A stretch of DNA of 64,000 nt from Montifringilla adamsi (Eukaryota; Chordata; Aves; Passeriformes; Passeridae), in the NCBI GenBank assembly GCA_017590115.1, contig JAGGNK010008337.1, forward strand, positions 1,798,001 to 1,862,000, given 5' to 3'. A program made the translations under genes and the position numbers. Of the stretch, positions 33,447-44,371 are shown one piece after another; position 1 is the first letter of the stretch; every line of letters begins with the position of its first letter. Below the pieces are notes generated by a model. That model made no database searches. It was not told the DNA's origin and saw nothing but the letters and a program-made list of their open reading frames with translations.

Positions 33447-35686
33447 TCCTTCCTTCCTTCCTTCCTTCCATTTCAAACCAGCAATATAAATCAAGTATCC
33501 TTGTGAGGACTCTGAGGAACATTCCTGTGCACAACAAGTACATTGTCCAGGCCACAGGACGTACCCTATGGATATTACTGTGCTACAGGAGTTTCTCTGG
33601 GAATTTTCTCTGGAATTGCAGGAGTCAGAAAGAGGAATACTCTGTTGTCCCTCACCCACCATCTCAAAGAGCATATTTGAGGACTGGCCTTGTATTTCTC
33701 ATTATATTCCTAGTTCCTTTCAAAACAAATGGGAAAATGTGGACCTCAAAAATACAGAATCAAGGTCTTTCTTATTTCATTAACAAAAACAAGAGTAAAA
33801 TAAGCAGCACTATTTTACAGACAGCAGCTCTGTGGAAAACTTCTAGGAAAACAGGAGCAATGCCAAATGTTTCTCTACCTCTGGAGCTCCTAAGCAGGGA
33901 AATACAGCCCCTCAGCAAGGCATGCATGACATTTGCAAATGACCTTCACTTGAAATCAAGTGTAACATACATTACCTCAGTACATAATTCATTCTTAATC
34001 TATTAACATAAGACTCATTAACATATTAGTAGCAGTAGCGGTGTTAATAGGAGTAATACTAATAATCCTGTCATTGTGGTGCTAACAGGTCCCAGCATGC
34101 CAGGTCTTCTACAGGCCTTCAACAAAAGGATTTGTGACTCAGCATCCCAAAGGTGGTGAGACAGAGGTTTGATAGCCCTACCAGTTACTTCATGGGATGT
34201 GTGCTTTTATCTCTCCTTATCTCCCAGAGGAATCGTGGAAGATCTAAATGTGCAATCATAAGGATTGTTCAGGTGTAAGATCCCTGACGGTATCTTTGCT
34301 GGACATGGAATGAAACCCTAAAGAATGTTTGGGTGGTTTTTTCATATTCCTTAAATATTTCTGTTAGTACTCCATCAGGTGTGAAATGCCTACTGAGCTC
34401 TTGCAGAGATTTCTGCTTCTCCAGGGTGCAAGAACACTCTCACCTCTGGGAAAGGTTTATGAAGTAATTTTGCAGAATTTGTCAAGAACTGCTGGGGAGG
34501 AATAACACACAGCCTAAGAAATGCTGTTGTAGTTCCTTTTTCCACCCTTGATTTCCCTGCTTGGAAATCTCACCCGACAGGAGTTGAGGAATGACTCTGT
34601 TAGTCTGGGATTTCCAGGAACACAGTTCCCGTCACGCTGAGGGAAGGTTCCCACATGGCTGAGCCCTCCCACAAGGCTCAGCCAGCACTGCCACGCAGCC
34701 AGCAACACCCCAGAGCCCAAGAGAAGCACACTGACCCCAGCTCTGCCAGAGAAGAGTCACACTCACAGTGGTGGTGTTCTGCAGGGGGCAGGTGCTTGCA
34801 CAGGACAGATGAAATTTATTGAGTGATTTCTGATGCTACAACACAGATCTAATTTACCATAAGTGCAAACACTGGTCACAAGATTTGGGGGAGAAATCAA
34901 AGTTCAGATTTCAAATGTCCTTGAAAATCTGATGGTTCTAAGAATCCATTGTTTGTGTCTTGGCTCTAGAAAACAGATTAGAAGACTGAGGAGTATCCCC
35001 AGCTTCATGTGCAGACAGAATCTGCAGGCACAGGTTCTACCTCTGCAGAAAATGAACACATATTCTGTGGTATCTTGCCACATATCCCTGAATCTGTGGG
35101 ATCCAAAATCCAGCCCACAATGGAAGGTAAGACTGGGCAGGCTGGGAGCCACAGCTGGGGTGGAAAATATCCACAGCAGCATTATATAAGGACAATAAAA
35201 AGCAAGGCTCTAATTACCTTCCTGCTCATCCTCACCACGCTGCAATGAAGTCTCTGCCATTAACATCTCATCTACATACAAAGGTAGAGCATTGCAGAGT
35301 ATATTAGAAGAGGGAAAGTACTACAGCTCTCTTTGGGAAGAAGAGCTGTATGGTACAAAGCACTTTGACACCAAAATATCTGCATTCACATGAGGTCTTG
35401 TCCCAGTATAACCAGTGATAAAAAAACTCCAAGAACATTTTCCTAACAAAAAAAAAAATGTATCAAGGCAATTTTAACTGTAAACCAGGCCTAAAAATGG
35501 TTTTTCAGACTAGGTTCCAGGAAAATTGTCAAATATTCTAACTCACAGTGTTGTGATCCCAAGTACAACCTTTAAAACTCCTGACATTGCAATGGCCCCA
35601 AGTCTGCCCAGAGGTGCAAAATCAGGGAATTGATGCGAGTTCCAAATCCAGAAACTCCAAAGAAGGAAACCCCTGCAATCACAGCA
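32851..35686. other. Non-coding DNA with a tetranucleotide microsatellite
   Basis: Apart from the (TTTC)n/(TTCC)n array at 33409-33469 the sequence is unique. The 167-codon frame at 33503-34006 has no recognisable domain. Confidence 0.5.
33409..33469. repeat. (TTTC)n then (TTCC)n microsatellite
   Basis: About ten TTTC units run into about six TTCC units. It is a compound pyrimidine-strand microsatellite and is expected to be polymorphic. Confidence 0.95.
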
Positions 35687-35876
35687 TATCCACCCCTCAG
35701 GTGGGTGCTAAAGGACCCCCTGGAGGCTGATGATGTCACTGATGTGAGGTGCTGACTCAAGGGAGCTCTCTGGCCCCAAGCTATCCACCACTCAGGTGGG
35801 TGCTAAAGGACCCCCTTGGAGGCTGATGATGGCACTGATGTGAGGTGCTGACTCAAGGGAGCTCTCTGGCCCCAAG
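35687..35876. repeat. 95-bp tandem duplication
   Basis: Two adjacent copies, 35687-35781 and 35782-35876. Each starts TATCCACC and ends GGAGCTCTCTGGCCCCAAG. They differ at a few positions (for example GATGTCACT versus GATGGCACT, and one extra base in CCCCCTTGG). The high identity suggests a fairly recent event. Confidence 0.92.
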
Positions 35877-38781
35877 AGCAGCTGTAGACAGGACTCCAAG
35901 GCCATAGCCCTGCCAGAGATGGCTGGGGTCACCCGAGGAGTTGACAAGGTTTATCTTCACAGCTGGTTTATCTGGCTCCCACCTGCTGGCTTTTCAGAGC
36001 CCCCAGACTATTATTATCAAGAATCTTGTATTAACTACTACGTGCTTGATGAGTGAGTATTCAGGCTCATCAGCTGGGAATGGCAAAAGAGATTCTCAAA
36101 GGCAGATCCTTCTGTCTCCCTTTCCTTGGGCTCATATTTCTTTTTAAACACAGAATCAATACCAGCCCAGTTCACCCCACTCCAGGTAGGAGGGAAAAGG
36201 CACCAGGATCCTCCTTGCCAGTTTTTAGTCTCTTTCAGAGCTCCACACAGATCTTCCCACCGATGGGCAGAAGCCTGTCAATTTTGCACTTGCTGGAACA
36301 GCCACAGCTCTGCTTTCCTCCTCCAAGTTAAACATCCCTCTGCAACCTCCGCTGGGGTGAAAGACAGCAAGTGACATCCCATTCCTTACCATCTAAGAAA
36401 AGAGGAAAAGCTCCCTGATGCCTCTCTCCAACTGCATTTCTGAATATATGAACAATCCATGACTTAGCAGGGGAAATACATGACTTGGATCACACAGTGA
36501 CTCCAACAACTTTGTGATATCTGCAGAGCTTTGAACTTTACCTTTGCAGGTCTTCTGTAAAGGCTCTTTTGCTGAATCATAGTCCTCTCCAGAGGTGGGG
36601 ACAATCTTCCCAAGACTTCTGCACTGCAAGAATATGGACTTTTATATTCAGACTGCCTCTATGGAGGCTTTGAGAGTTCCTAAATTGAAACCACATTGTC
36701 CAGCCTGAGCCAGAGCCTGCTGCATAAGCCCTGTCTACTCGCCGAGTCTTTCCAGTGCTGATTGCTTCCCAGCCAATGCACAAAGCAGGAGGGCTTACAG
36801 CTCCCGGGAATCTGCCAGCATGGAAACTGTACTTGGCTAACAGTTTGCAAAGCTCCACTAGAGCTCTGGGACAGGCTTCTGTCTTTCCAGGGTCTTGGTG
36901 GGCGCGGAGTGGTCTGAACAGCTCTTTGTGTCTGTAGCTGCTACAAGAGAAACGCCTTTCGTCTTTCTCTTTTTTTGAAAGAGAAGCTGTTGGGACGTGC
37001 TCACCATCTCGCTCTCTTTTGATAACCCTTTCGGCATCCTTCCGTTTTCTGGTTATTCATTTGTTACCCCTGAAATCTGATTCCTGATCTCAGCCCTCTC
37101 TTATCAGCCCCTTTCGCTGAGGAGTTCCAAAGCAACGGGTTAGTTTTAATCTTTGCGCTCTTTCTCTGTCCCCGAGGCCTCGTTGTGCTGGGGAGGAGGT
37201 GAGTGATAGGACTGACATTGGAGGGGGGAAGGGGCTGCCATCCATTAACTCCCTCTTATCTCTCTATTCATCTGCCCACAAAACAAAGGTACGATTGTTG
37301 CTCCAGCTCCCAGACCCGCGCTGGCTTCACTCCAGCTCCCGTGGGTCAGAGGAGACACGGAGGCAGGGCCGAGCACAGCCCAGCACCAGGGATAAGGCCT
37401 CCTACACGAGCTCTGCGCCCAGGTCCTGCAGCCACGTCCTGCCCTGGTACCACCGAGTGGCAGCTGTGCCCGGCCAGGCCGGAGCCAGCCTCCCTTTGGG
37501 TGTCTGAACCTGCCCGTGAAACACGGGTTGGACTCTGCACCACCCCGGCATCTGGCAAACCCGTTCTGGGCTGTGCTCTCATTGAAGCAATTATATAGGA
37601 TATAGGGTGCTAGAACATGAGTTCCTTTATCTCTGTTTCCCACATTACACCCTTTCCTAAGGCGAATTGATGCCGCCCCATTGAAGCCGAGGCACTGATT
37701 GACACCAGCTGAAGATCTGGCCCCGATTCTGCCGTGCCTTGCCTCTGGGGAGTCATTTACACCTGTTCAGAGTGCAAAAGGCAACCAGCAGCAGCCACTG
37801 GAGCTGCACAGCAGCAAAGTCCCATCCCATCACCTTCAAAGCCTGACATGCCACGCACTGATCAGTGGCACAGGGCCCAGTTCCCTTTACATCTCAGTTG
37901 GTTTTGGCGTTGCACGTAGACATCCTCTCTTCAGCTTCTAGTAAACCTTGAGATCCCTGCCAAGATTCATGAAAGAAAAAGAGTTGTGACCCAGTTCCTG
38001 GAGGGTGACTTTGTGTAAATAACTTTCAGTGGCATGATGACACCCTCATGAAATCTAGCACCACACTGGTCGGTCTATAAAATGTGGAGCCAAGAACCAG
38101 TCCTGATCCAATGTTACATGCTGAATATCTTTTCCTTTCCTTGCACACACAAATTCCCTGGCAATTTCCGGAAGAACTGCAGTTGTGCAAGCCAAACAGG
38201 GCTTGGTTTACGTTCTGAATCATCCAAATAGTGCCAGTTTGCATGGACAACAACAGCCTTTGAGCAAAGCTTGCCAGCACTGTAAAACCCTGAGGTCTCA
38301 ATGAGACCCCAGTTGACTGCAGCTGGCTGGCTTGCCTGGGCCATCCCTTCTGCCAGCTTTAACCGTGTGGCCACAGAGTCTTGCAGGGACTAGGCAGAGC
38401 AGTCTCCATTCACTGCTTGCAATACACCTGCAGGAATCCAGGCTGGATTTTCTTTGTCGTTTTACTGCTTTCAGTGACACCTTGTCCAGCTTGGCACTAC
38501 TTGGTGGCTTCTGCAAACAATGGTAAAGCTGGACAGCCACGAACACACATCTTCACAACCTCTGTAATCCTTGGAGAATTCCAGGCATGACAGTCTCTTC
38601 TGGTTTTTGATATTGCCATCTAAAATCCAGTGAAATTACTGTAAGGCCTCCAGAACTATTTCAAACAAAATGGACCCAGCATTTAAATCCAAGGTACCAT
38701 GTTTAGATCTGTGGGTTGCTTTGGGCTTCTAATTTCCATGAGGATTTGCATAATAAAATACAATAATAGGTTGGGCGAGAA
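35877..38781. other. Non-coding DNA with a possible MITE remnant
   Basis: No gene seen. At 37670-37735 the text CTGATTGACACCAGCTGAAG followed by ATCTGGCCC resembles one end of a short palindromic amniote MITE. A GC-richer stretch at 37190-37570 has overlapping chance ORFs of up to 132 codons. Confidence 0.45.
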
Positions 38782-38998
38782 CATTGAGCAGTGGCTGTCA
38801 GCCAGGAGCTAATGAGCTCCATTGCAGACTGTTTAGCTCTGGACAAGTCACTTGACCTTCCAAAGTCACATCATCCCCACCTGTGAAATGGGATGGTAAT
38901 ACTTGCCTCACAGGGGTGTTATGAGGATTAATTAGTTGCTGCTTGTACATCACTTTGATGATGTTAAGAACTACATGCCTGCTAAATATTGTTATTGT
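38782..38998 (+). mobile_element. MIR/CORE-SINE copy
   Basis: The block order fits a near full-length MIR-class SINE: AGCAGTGGCTGTCAGCCAGG (head), GCTCTGGACAAGTCACTTGA, CACCTGTGAAATGGGATGGT, AATACTTGCCTCACAGGGG, TGTTATGAGGATTAATTAG, then a tail ending AAATATTGTTATTG. It is old and diverged but the best-preserved SINE in the window. Confidence 0.8.
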
Positions 38999-39365
38999 AT
39001 CATGGCTGGGAAGATATTGCAGTTAGGGCTAAATCCTGCCCTTGGAAAATGATGCATCTTTCCCCACATCTTATAAAATCAGCTGCTGGGCTTGTGCAAG
39101 CAGCTTTTATATAACATTGGTATCAAACATCAACATGCACCTTGTATCTCTGAGGCTGCCAAATCCCTGCAACAATGGCCTGCTGGGAACCATGTGATGC
39201 CCCATCCTGCCACAAACAGCTCTGGGCAGGAGTCCTGCTGCAAACGCTTCCTCTCCCTTCCCCCACAAACTGAGATTAGGAGATGCTTCCATCAGGCACT
39301 TGAGTGGTGATCTCAGGTCTAGGGCTCAGTGCCGTGCAGCACCTGGGCAGCCCACACTGCTCACT
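38999..39365. other. Spacer between SINE and minisatellite
   Basis: Unique sequence. The text AGGGCTAAATCCTGCCCTTGG at 39026-39046 resembles the end of short amniote MITEs but is too short to call. Nothing else is seen. Confidence 0.4.
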
Positions 39366-39722
39366 GCCAATGGGACAGACCCCTGGCATGGGACACTGGG
39401 GACAGCCAGGCACACTGCCAACAGGACAGACCCCTGGCATGGGACACTAGGGACAATCGAGCACACTGCCAACAGGACAGACCCCTGGCATGGGACCCTG
39501 GGGACAATCGAGCACACTGTCAACAGGACAGACCCCTGGCATGGGACACTGGGGACAATCGAGCACACTGTCAACAGGACAGACCCCTGGCATGGGACAC
39601 TGGGGACAACTGAGCACACTGCCAACAGGACAGACCCCTGGCATGGGACACTGGGGACAATCGAGCACACTGTCAACAGGACAGACCCCTGGCATGGGAC
39701 ACTGGGGACAGCCAGGCACACC
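39366..39722. repeat. 51-bp minisatellite, seven copies
   Basis: The block CCCCTGGCAT recurs at 39380, 39431, 39482, 39533, 39584, 39635 and 39686, exactly 51 bp apart each time. Each unit also carries GGGACACTGGGGACA and CACTGYCAACAGGACAGA. The first and last units share the variant GACAGCCAGGCACAC, while most inner ones have GACAATCGAGCACAC. Because 51 is divisible by 3 and the unit lacks stops in several frames, it creates long artefactual ORFs on both strands. Confidence 0.97.
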
Positions 39723-42700
39723 CCTGCACCTGGGACATCCATGCCAGCTGCAGTGAGGAGGGATGGCTGCAGGGACACATGGATACGTGCACAGGCACGG
39801 ATGGATACAGGCAAGCTCCCCTTGCTGAAACTCCAAGCCTTGGGTGGATGCTTCCTCCCCCATGTCTCCCCTGAGAGGAGACACCTTCCACCTTGGCATT
39901 TGGGCCTAGATGCCACCAAAGAGGGCACAAAGAAAAGAATTCCTTTTCTAGAACAGGCTACAGCTCAGGATCACTAATAGGCTAAAACCAGAGTATCCAG
40001 CCTACTCAAGGAGTTATGCATCCAAATCTTGGTGACATTTAGTGGAAGTCGGCCAAATGGCTCCCTTTGATTCCTTTGAAATTTGAAACATAACTGTCAC
40101 TGTATCTTAGATGTGTGAACTGCTCTGAGAAGTCTCCCATACAGATTAGGCTGCAATCAAAGTGTTCCATTAAACAGGATTTTATGAAGACAGGGGGTTG
40201 AGGCCAGGCTGATTAGCAGCAATATTATTTGAGAAAACACAAACCCCCAAAGCCAGCAAGTTTGAAAGGGTTAAAGAAGAAGGTTGTTTGGGTAGCCGGT
40301 GTACATTAACTATCATTTTCAGGCAGCATGCAATGACTAGTTAGCAGGGCTTATCATCCCCAGCTATGTGAGGAATTACAATAAATGCCTGAAATGCAAG
40401 CAGGTTTCCGGCTTAGGTAGGTAAATAATGGAAGTCACTATTTTTGTCTGAGTTGCAAGAATTCCCCGCGCACGGAGGCTCCCCACCCCCTCCCCACTGT
40501 AACACAGCTAACTCCACTCCCTGCTGCTTGGCAAAATGAAGTCCTTTCCTGCATCCTTGGGACTTTTGCTTTGTCTGCAGAAAGAGCTGACTCACTAATT
40601 CCTTTTTGGTGGAAAGCAAGAAGTTGGATTTTCTGCATTCATTTGTTTTAAACACTTCCAGAATGTAATGACCGAAGGATGAGAGGAAGGAGATATGAGC
40701 TGCTCTAAGATGGGGACTGTGTGATTTGTAGGGAAAAAGTAACAAAAGTAGCAACCAGAGCATAATTCTGGTGTTCCCAAAGCCTGCTAGTAATCTTCCC
40801 ATTGCCTCCAGTGGCATGAAGCACCATCCCCTGCTGAAAATACTCTGAAACTGTTTGGTGCTTCCGCTCCTATTTGAACAGCCACTGGAGAAAACTTCTG
40901 GCTGCCTCTGCAGGATAGAAATAGGATAAACTTTGGATAGCACTTAGTAGTAAATAGGGAATAAAGTCATTACAGTGAGGGAGTTGATTCTCATTTAGCC
41001 CAAGGCCCTTCTCCCTGCCCTGGCATCCCCAGGCACGTGCCTGACCTGGCCTCTCTCAGAGGCCCCTTTGAGGTCTGTGTGCTGGAGCCTTTGCTGAAGG
41101 AAACACCGAGCTCCCGCCAGGGGAGGGGAATCTGGGTGGGATCCTGAGCCTTGCAAAGTCCCTGTTGACCTGGCCAGGCTCCAGGCAATTCCAGGAGAGC
41201 CTCGGCTGTGGTGAATGCTCCCAGTGTTTGTGCAGCCCTGCTGGGGGAAGCCCAAGGCAGGCCTGGAGAGGGGGGCCCAGGGAGGGGTTAAGCAGCGCCA
41301 GGCTGAAGTGTCCTCCCTCCATGCTCCACACACGCCGTATTCCTCAGCGAAGCGAACGTATCAACACTGGCACGCTCCCACACACCGCCTTGGCTCTCCT
41401 CCAGGAAACCATAGCCCAGCTATTTGGCACACAAGGCCACAATTTTATTTACACAATCAACTTCTTGATAAACAGAAAACTTACAAAATATACCACACCC
41501 TTAAAATAAAAAAGGAAGAAGTGTGGGGGAGAATTGCAGCAACTTGACCTTCTTGGCCAGAAGGGTCAACATGCTTTGATTTGATAGCCCCATCCACAAG
41601 GAAACTGCTTGTGGATCCATGAGGATTTGCCCTGGCCTTTAGGCAGGGGGGCACACAGGGGTACTCAGTGGAGCTGGGAGCTGCCAGAGGGGTCAGGACT
41701 GAGTCAGGCAGGCTTCCCTCTGGGCAGAGGGGTCTCTGTCTCTATGAACATTTTCATTTTCAACTCTGTCCCCCAGTCAATCTAACCAACTGCAAGTAGA
41801 AGTTCTGGGCTTTATTTTGGGAGAAATAAAAATTCTGATTTCATGTAGCAACGAGATTTTTTTTGGTTACATATTCCAGTTGGCCAGAGCGCCAGTGAAT
41901 TCAGCTGGAAAACTGGGAAGTCTTAAACCTCCAGCAGCCCTACAGGGCACCCACTGCCTTAGGTGAAGCTCTGCCTAAACATCAGATAAAGCTGCCCCAG
42001 CCTTGCAGTGACCTGAGGGGCACATGTGTGCATGATGTTGGCATCTGGGGTCATCTAAACTCAGCTCCACCACCTTCTCCTTCACCTTTTGAGCTCACAC
42101 TTCTCCACTGACCCTTCAAAGAAATTGTCTTGCTTGGCAAATGAGTCACATCCTTCCTACTCCAATCTGCAGGCCATGGAGACCTGGGTGGCATCGGATG
42201 GCAAGCCCTCCAAAAGCCAGGGTAATGGTAGTTCTGTTAAGCCTTACACCGGACACATGAAAACAAGATGATGCTTAAACATTGCCTAAATCCCTCTTGA
42301 GAGTTATTGCATGAGAAAAAATAATGGGCAAAGGGCATTAAACTGACATGCTGACTGAGGGTCTGGACATATCTGCTTTATTCTTTGCAGATAAAAAGAT
42401 CTGCTGGAGGCTAACAAGTTTTGATAGTTTGGGAAACAAAGATTGATTATTTTAATATTTTTTTCCCCACAAATAGGAAGAACCACCTTCAAATACCTGA
42501 GACACACTGCAATCATTTAGACAGATAAACATCTTGATTCCTAGAGATAGCAGGAGCTGAATGATTGGCCTCAAAACCAAGCATTCGTGACAATTCTCAA
42601 AATGAGAGCATTATTACTCTCCATTTCCACAATAATTTACATACAACTGCAAAGGAAAGCCCTCTCCCTTTGCAGCTGGGAAACACACTGTAAACAAAGC

Positions 42701-44280
42701 CTTGCCACAGTTCCTGAACATGCAGAGGTGGATGGGTGAGCAGGTATCCCAGGCCACTTCCCTGGTGCAGCTCAGGGTCTGCAGCAGAGCCTCAGACATT
42801 GGTTTCTGTAGATGAACACCTGGCTGACCTTGGTATCACCATGAGAGGTGGGAAAGAAGGCCCCCTCCCAGGGAAGGATGGGAGCATCGGGGATTAGAGC
42901 CAAGGCCAAGGGAAGGAAGTCTGCAGGACTGGGTAGTCAAGCACCATGGTGAAAAGCACTTGGAGAGAGTTTCTGAAATAATTTATTTGTTGTCTGCCAG
43001 ACATTTTGTCTCCCTTCACAGGCTGGGAAAGGAGAACACGCGTCCACCTCAGCAGTTCGGAACCGTGATGGAAATTTCTCAGGCCACCCATTACAAAACA
43101 ACTGCTGAGCATTCACTCTTCTCCCTCCCTCCCCAGAAAGCAGCAGCTGAAATGAGAGACACCGAGATCTGTCAGAGACCTTATTTTTGCCTCACCCACC
43201 CTGTCAGGGTCCTGCATACACCACTGTAGCAAAACATTCACAAATTGTAATTTAGATCTGCCTGCTACATATTCAGCTGCACAGAAGAAAAAGACTCTCC
43301 TTGTATTGTGAAGAATTCCTTCAAATACCAGATGTTGCCTGATTTCTACAGAATGGCCAACTCCTACAATTTTATAGCGAGTACTACTACACACAGTGAC
43401 TTTCCATTAAAATAATTTTCATACCTAAGGACCTCATCTCTTATTTAAAGTCAGTTTTTATCCTCTGTGAATAAGAGCTGAGTGCCTCTAATGCAAAAAC
43501 CAGAAGGCAACATTCACCCGGCTCTGTGTACTAAAATCTGAAGCCAATCTCAAGATTACACATTTTTTGAATGCAACTTGACTACTGCCATGTAAAAAGG
43601 AAACCAGAGAGAGCCAGGGCCCAAAGTAGAAGTATCCCAGCTCTGCAAGCGAAGACAGGGACCTTCAAGTTGAGGGACCTTTGCAACAGCAGCACCGATG
43701 ATTTCTCAGGAACGGGCTCCAAATTAGCCTCGTCAAGCCTATTTCAGAGCCACAGGAGGGCAAGATGTGGAGGAGGACTTCAAGGGTGCTTTCAAACGAA
43801 CTGAATCAGAGGTTTACCCAACCCCGCTCTTTCAGAAGTTTCTGAATAACGCACCGGCTTGAACCACTGGAAAGAAACAAATAAATGAGCTGGCAACTTT
43901 CACAGGGAGGAGCCTTGAAGCCCAGTTCCCAAGACCACGCCAACCAGCTCCGTGTGACAGCACACAGGAATGAAAATAGGTAGGTAACATTAACAGAAAT
44001 ACACTGAAACTTAATAACAGCAGCTTGTCAGGACATGCACCAAAGAGAAATGGCTCATAATAGCTACAGCTTGTATTATGAATGTTTCATAGCCATCTGG
44101 CTACAGAGCTGCCTGAACTCAGCTCATGTGTTGTGTGTGCTGTGCTGACCCACCAGGCACGCTCTGGAAGGAGATTGTCAAGCTCAAGTCAGACATCTGC
44201 ATTAAAAAGAGACACCATTTCTCTTGTCAGATGAAAATGCCTTGGAATAACAAGGCAGCAATGAACAGAGCTAAAGAGCT
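39723..44280. other. Non-coding DNA, nothing firm
   Basis: No gene or secure repeat. An imperfect palindrome around 41544-41569 pairs TTGACCT with GGGTCAA. An AT-rich stretch at 40300-40440 has unusually clean unique sequence. Chance ORFs reach 176 codons (minus, 40943-40413) with no domain. Confidence 0.45.
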
Positions 44281-44371
44281 AAGGCTGTGTCCTCCTTTGG
44301 TGTAAATCAGGAAGTTTTGCTCAGGATAAATGGAGTTATCCCAATTCACACCGACTCGAAGATCCAGCCCC
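44281..44371. mobile_element. Short palindromic MITE fossil
   Basis: The left half (GGCTGTGTCCTCCTTTGGTG, TAAATCAGG) and the reverse complement of the right half (GGCTGGATCTTCGAGTCGGT, GTGAATTGG) align over most of their length, around a centre near AGGATAAATGGAGT. The pattern 'gaggatctggccc ... ggtgtaaatc' is typical of old non-autonomous DNA-transposon palindromes of reptiles and birds. No coding capacity. Confidence 0.55.

Noticed and set aside
33503..34006. 167-codon plus-strand ORF next to the TTTC microsatellite
   Set aside because: No domain, no homology recognised, and no exon boundaries that would support it.
39300..39977. 225-codon plus-strand and 200-codon minus-strand repeat proteins
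   Set aside because: Both are created by the 51-bp minisatellite whose period is divisible by 3; unique flanks show no coding signal.
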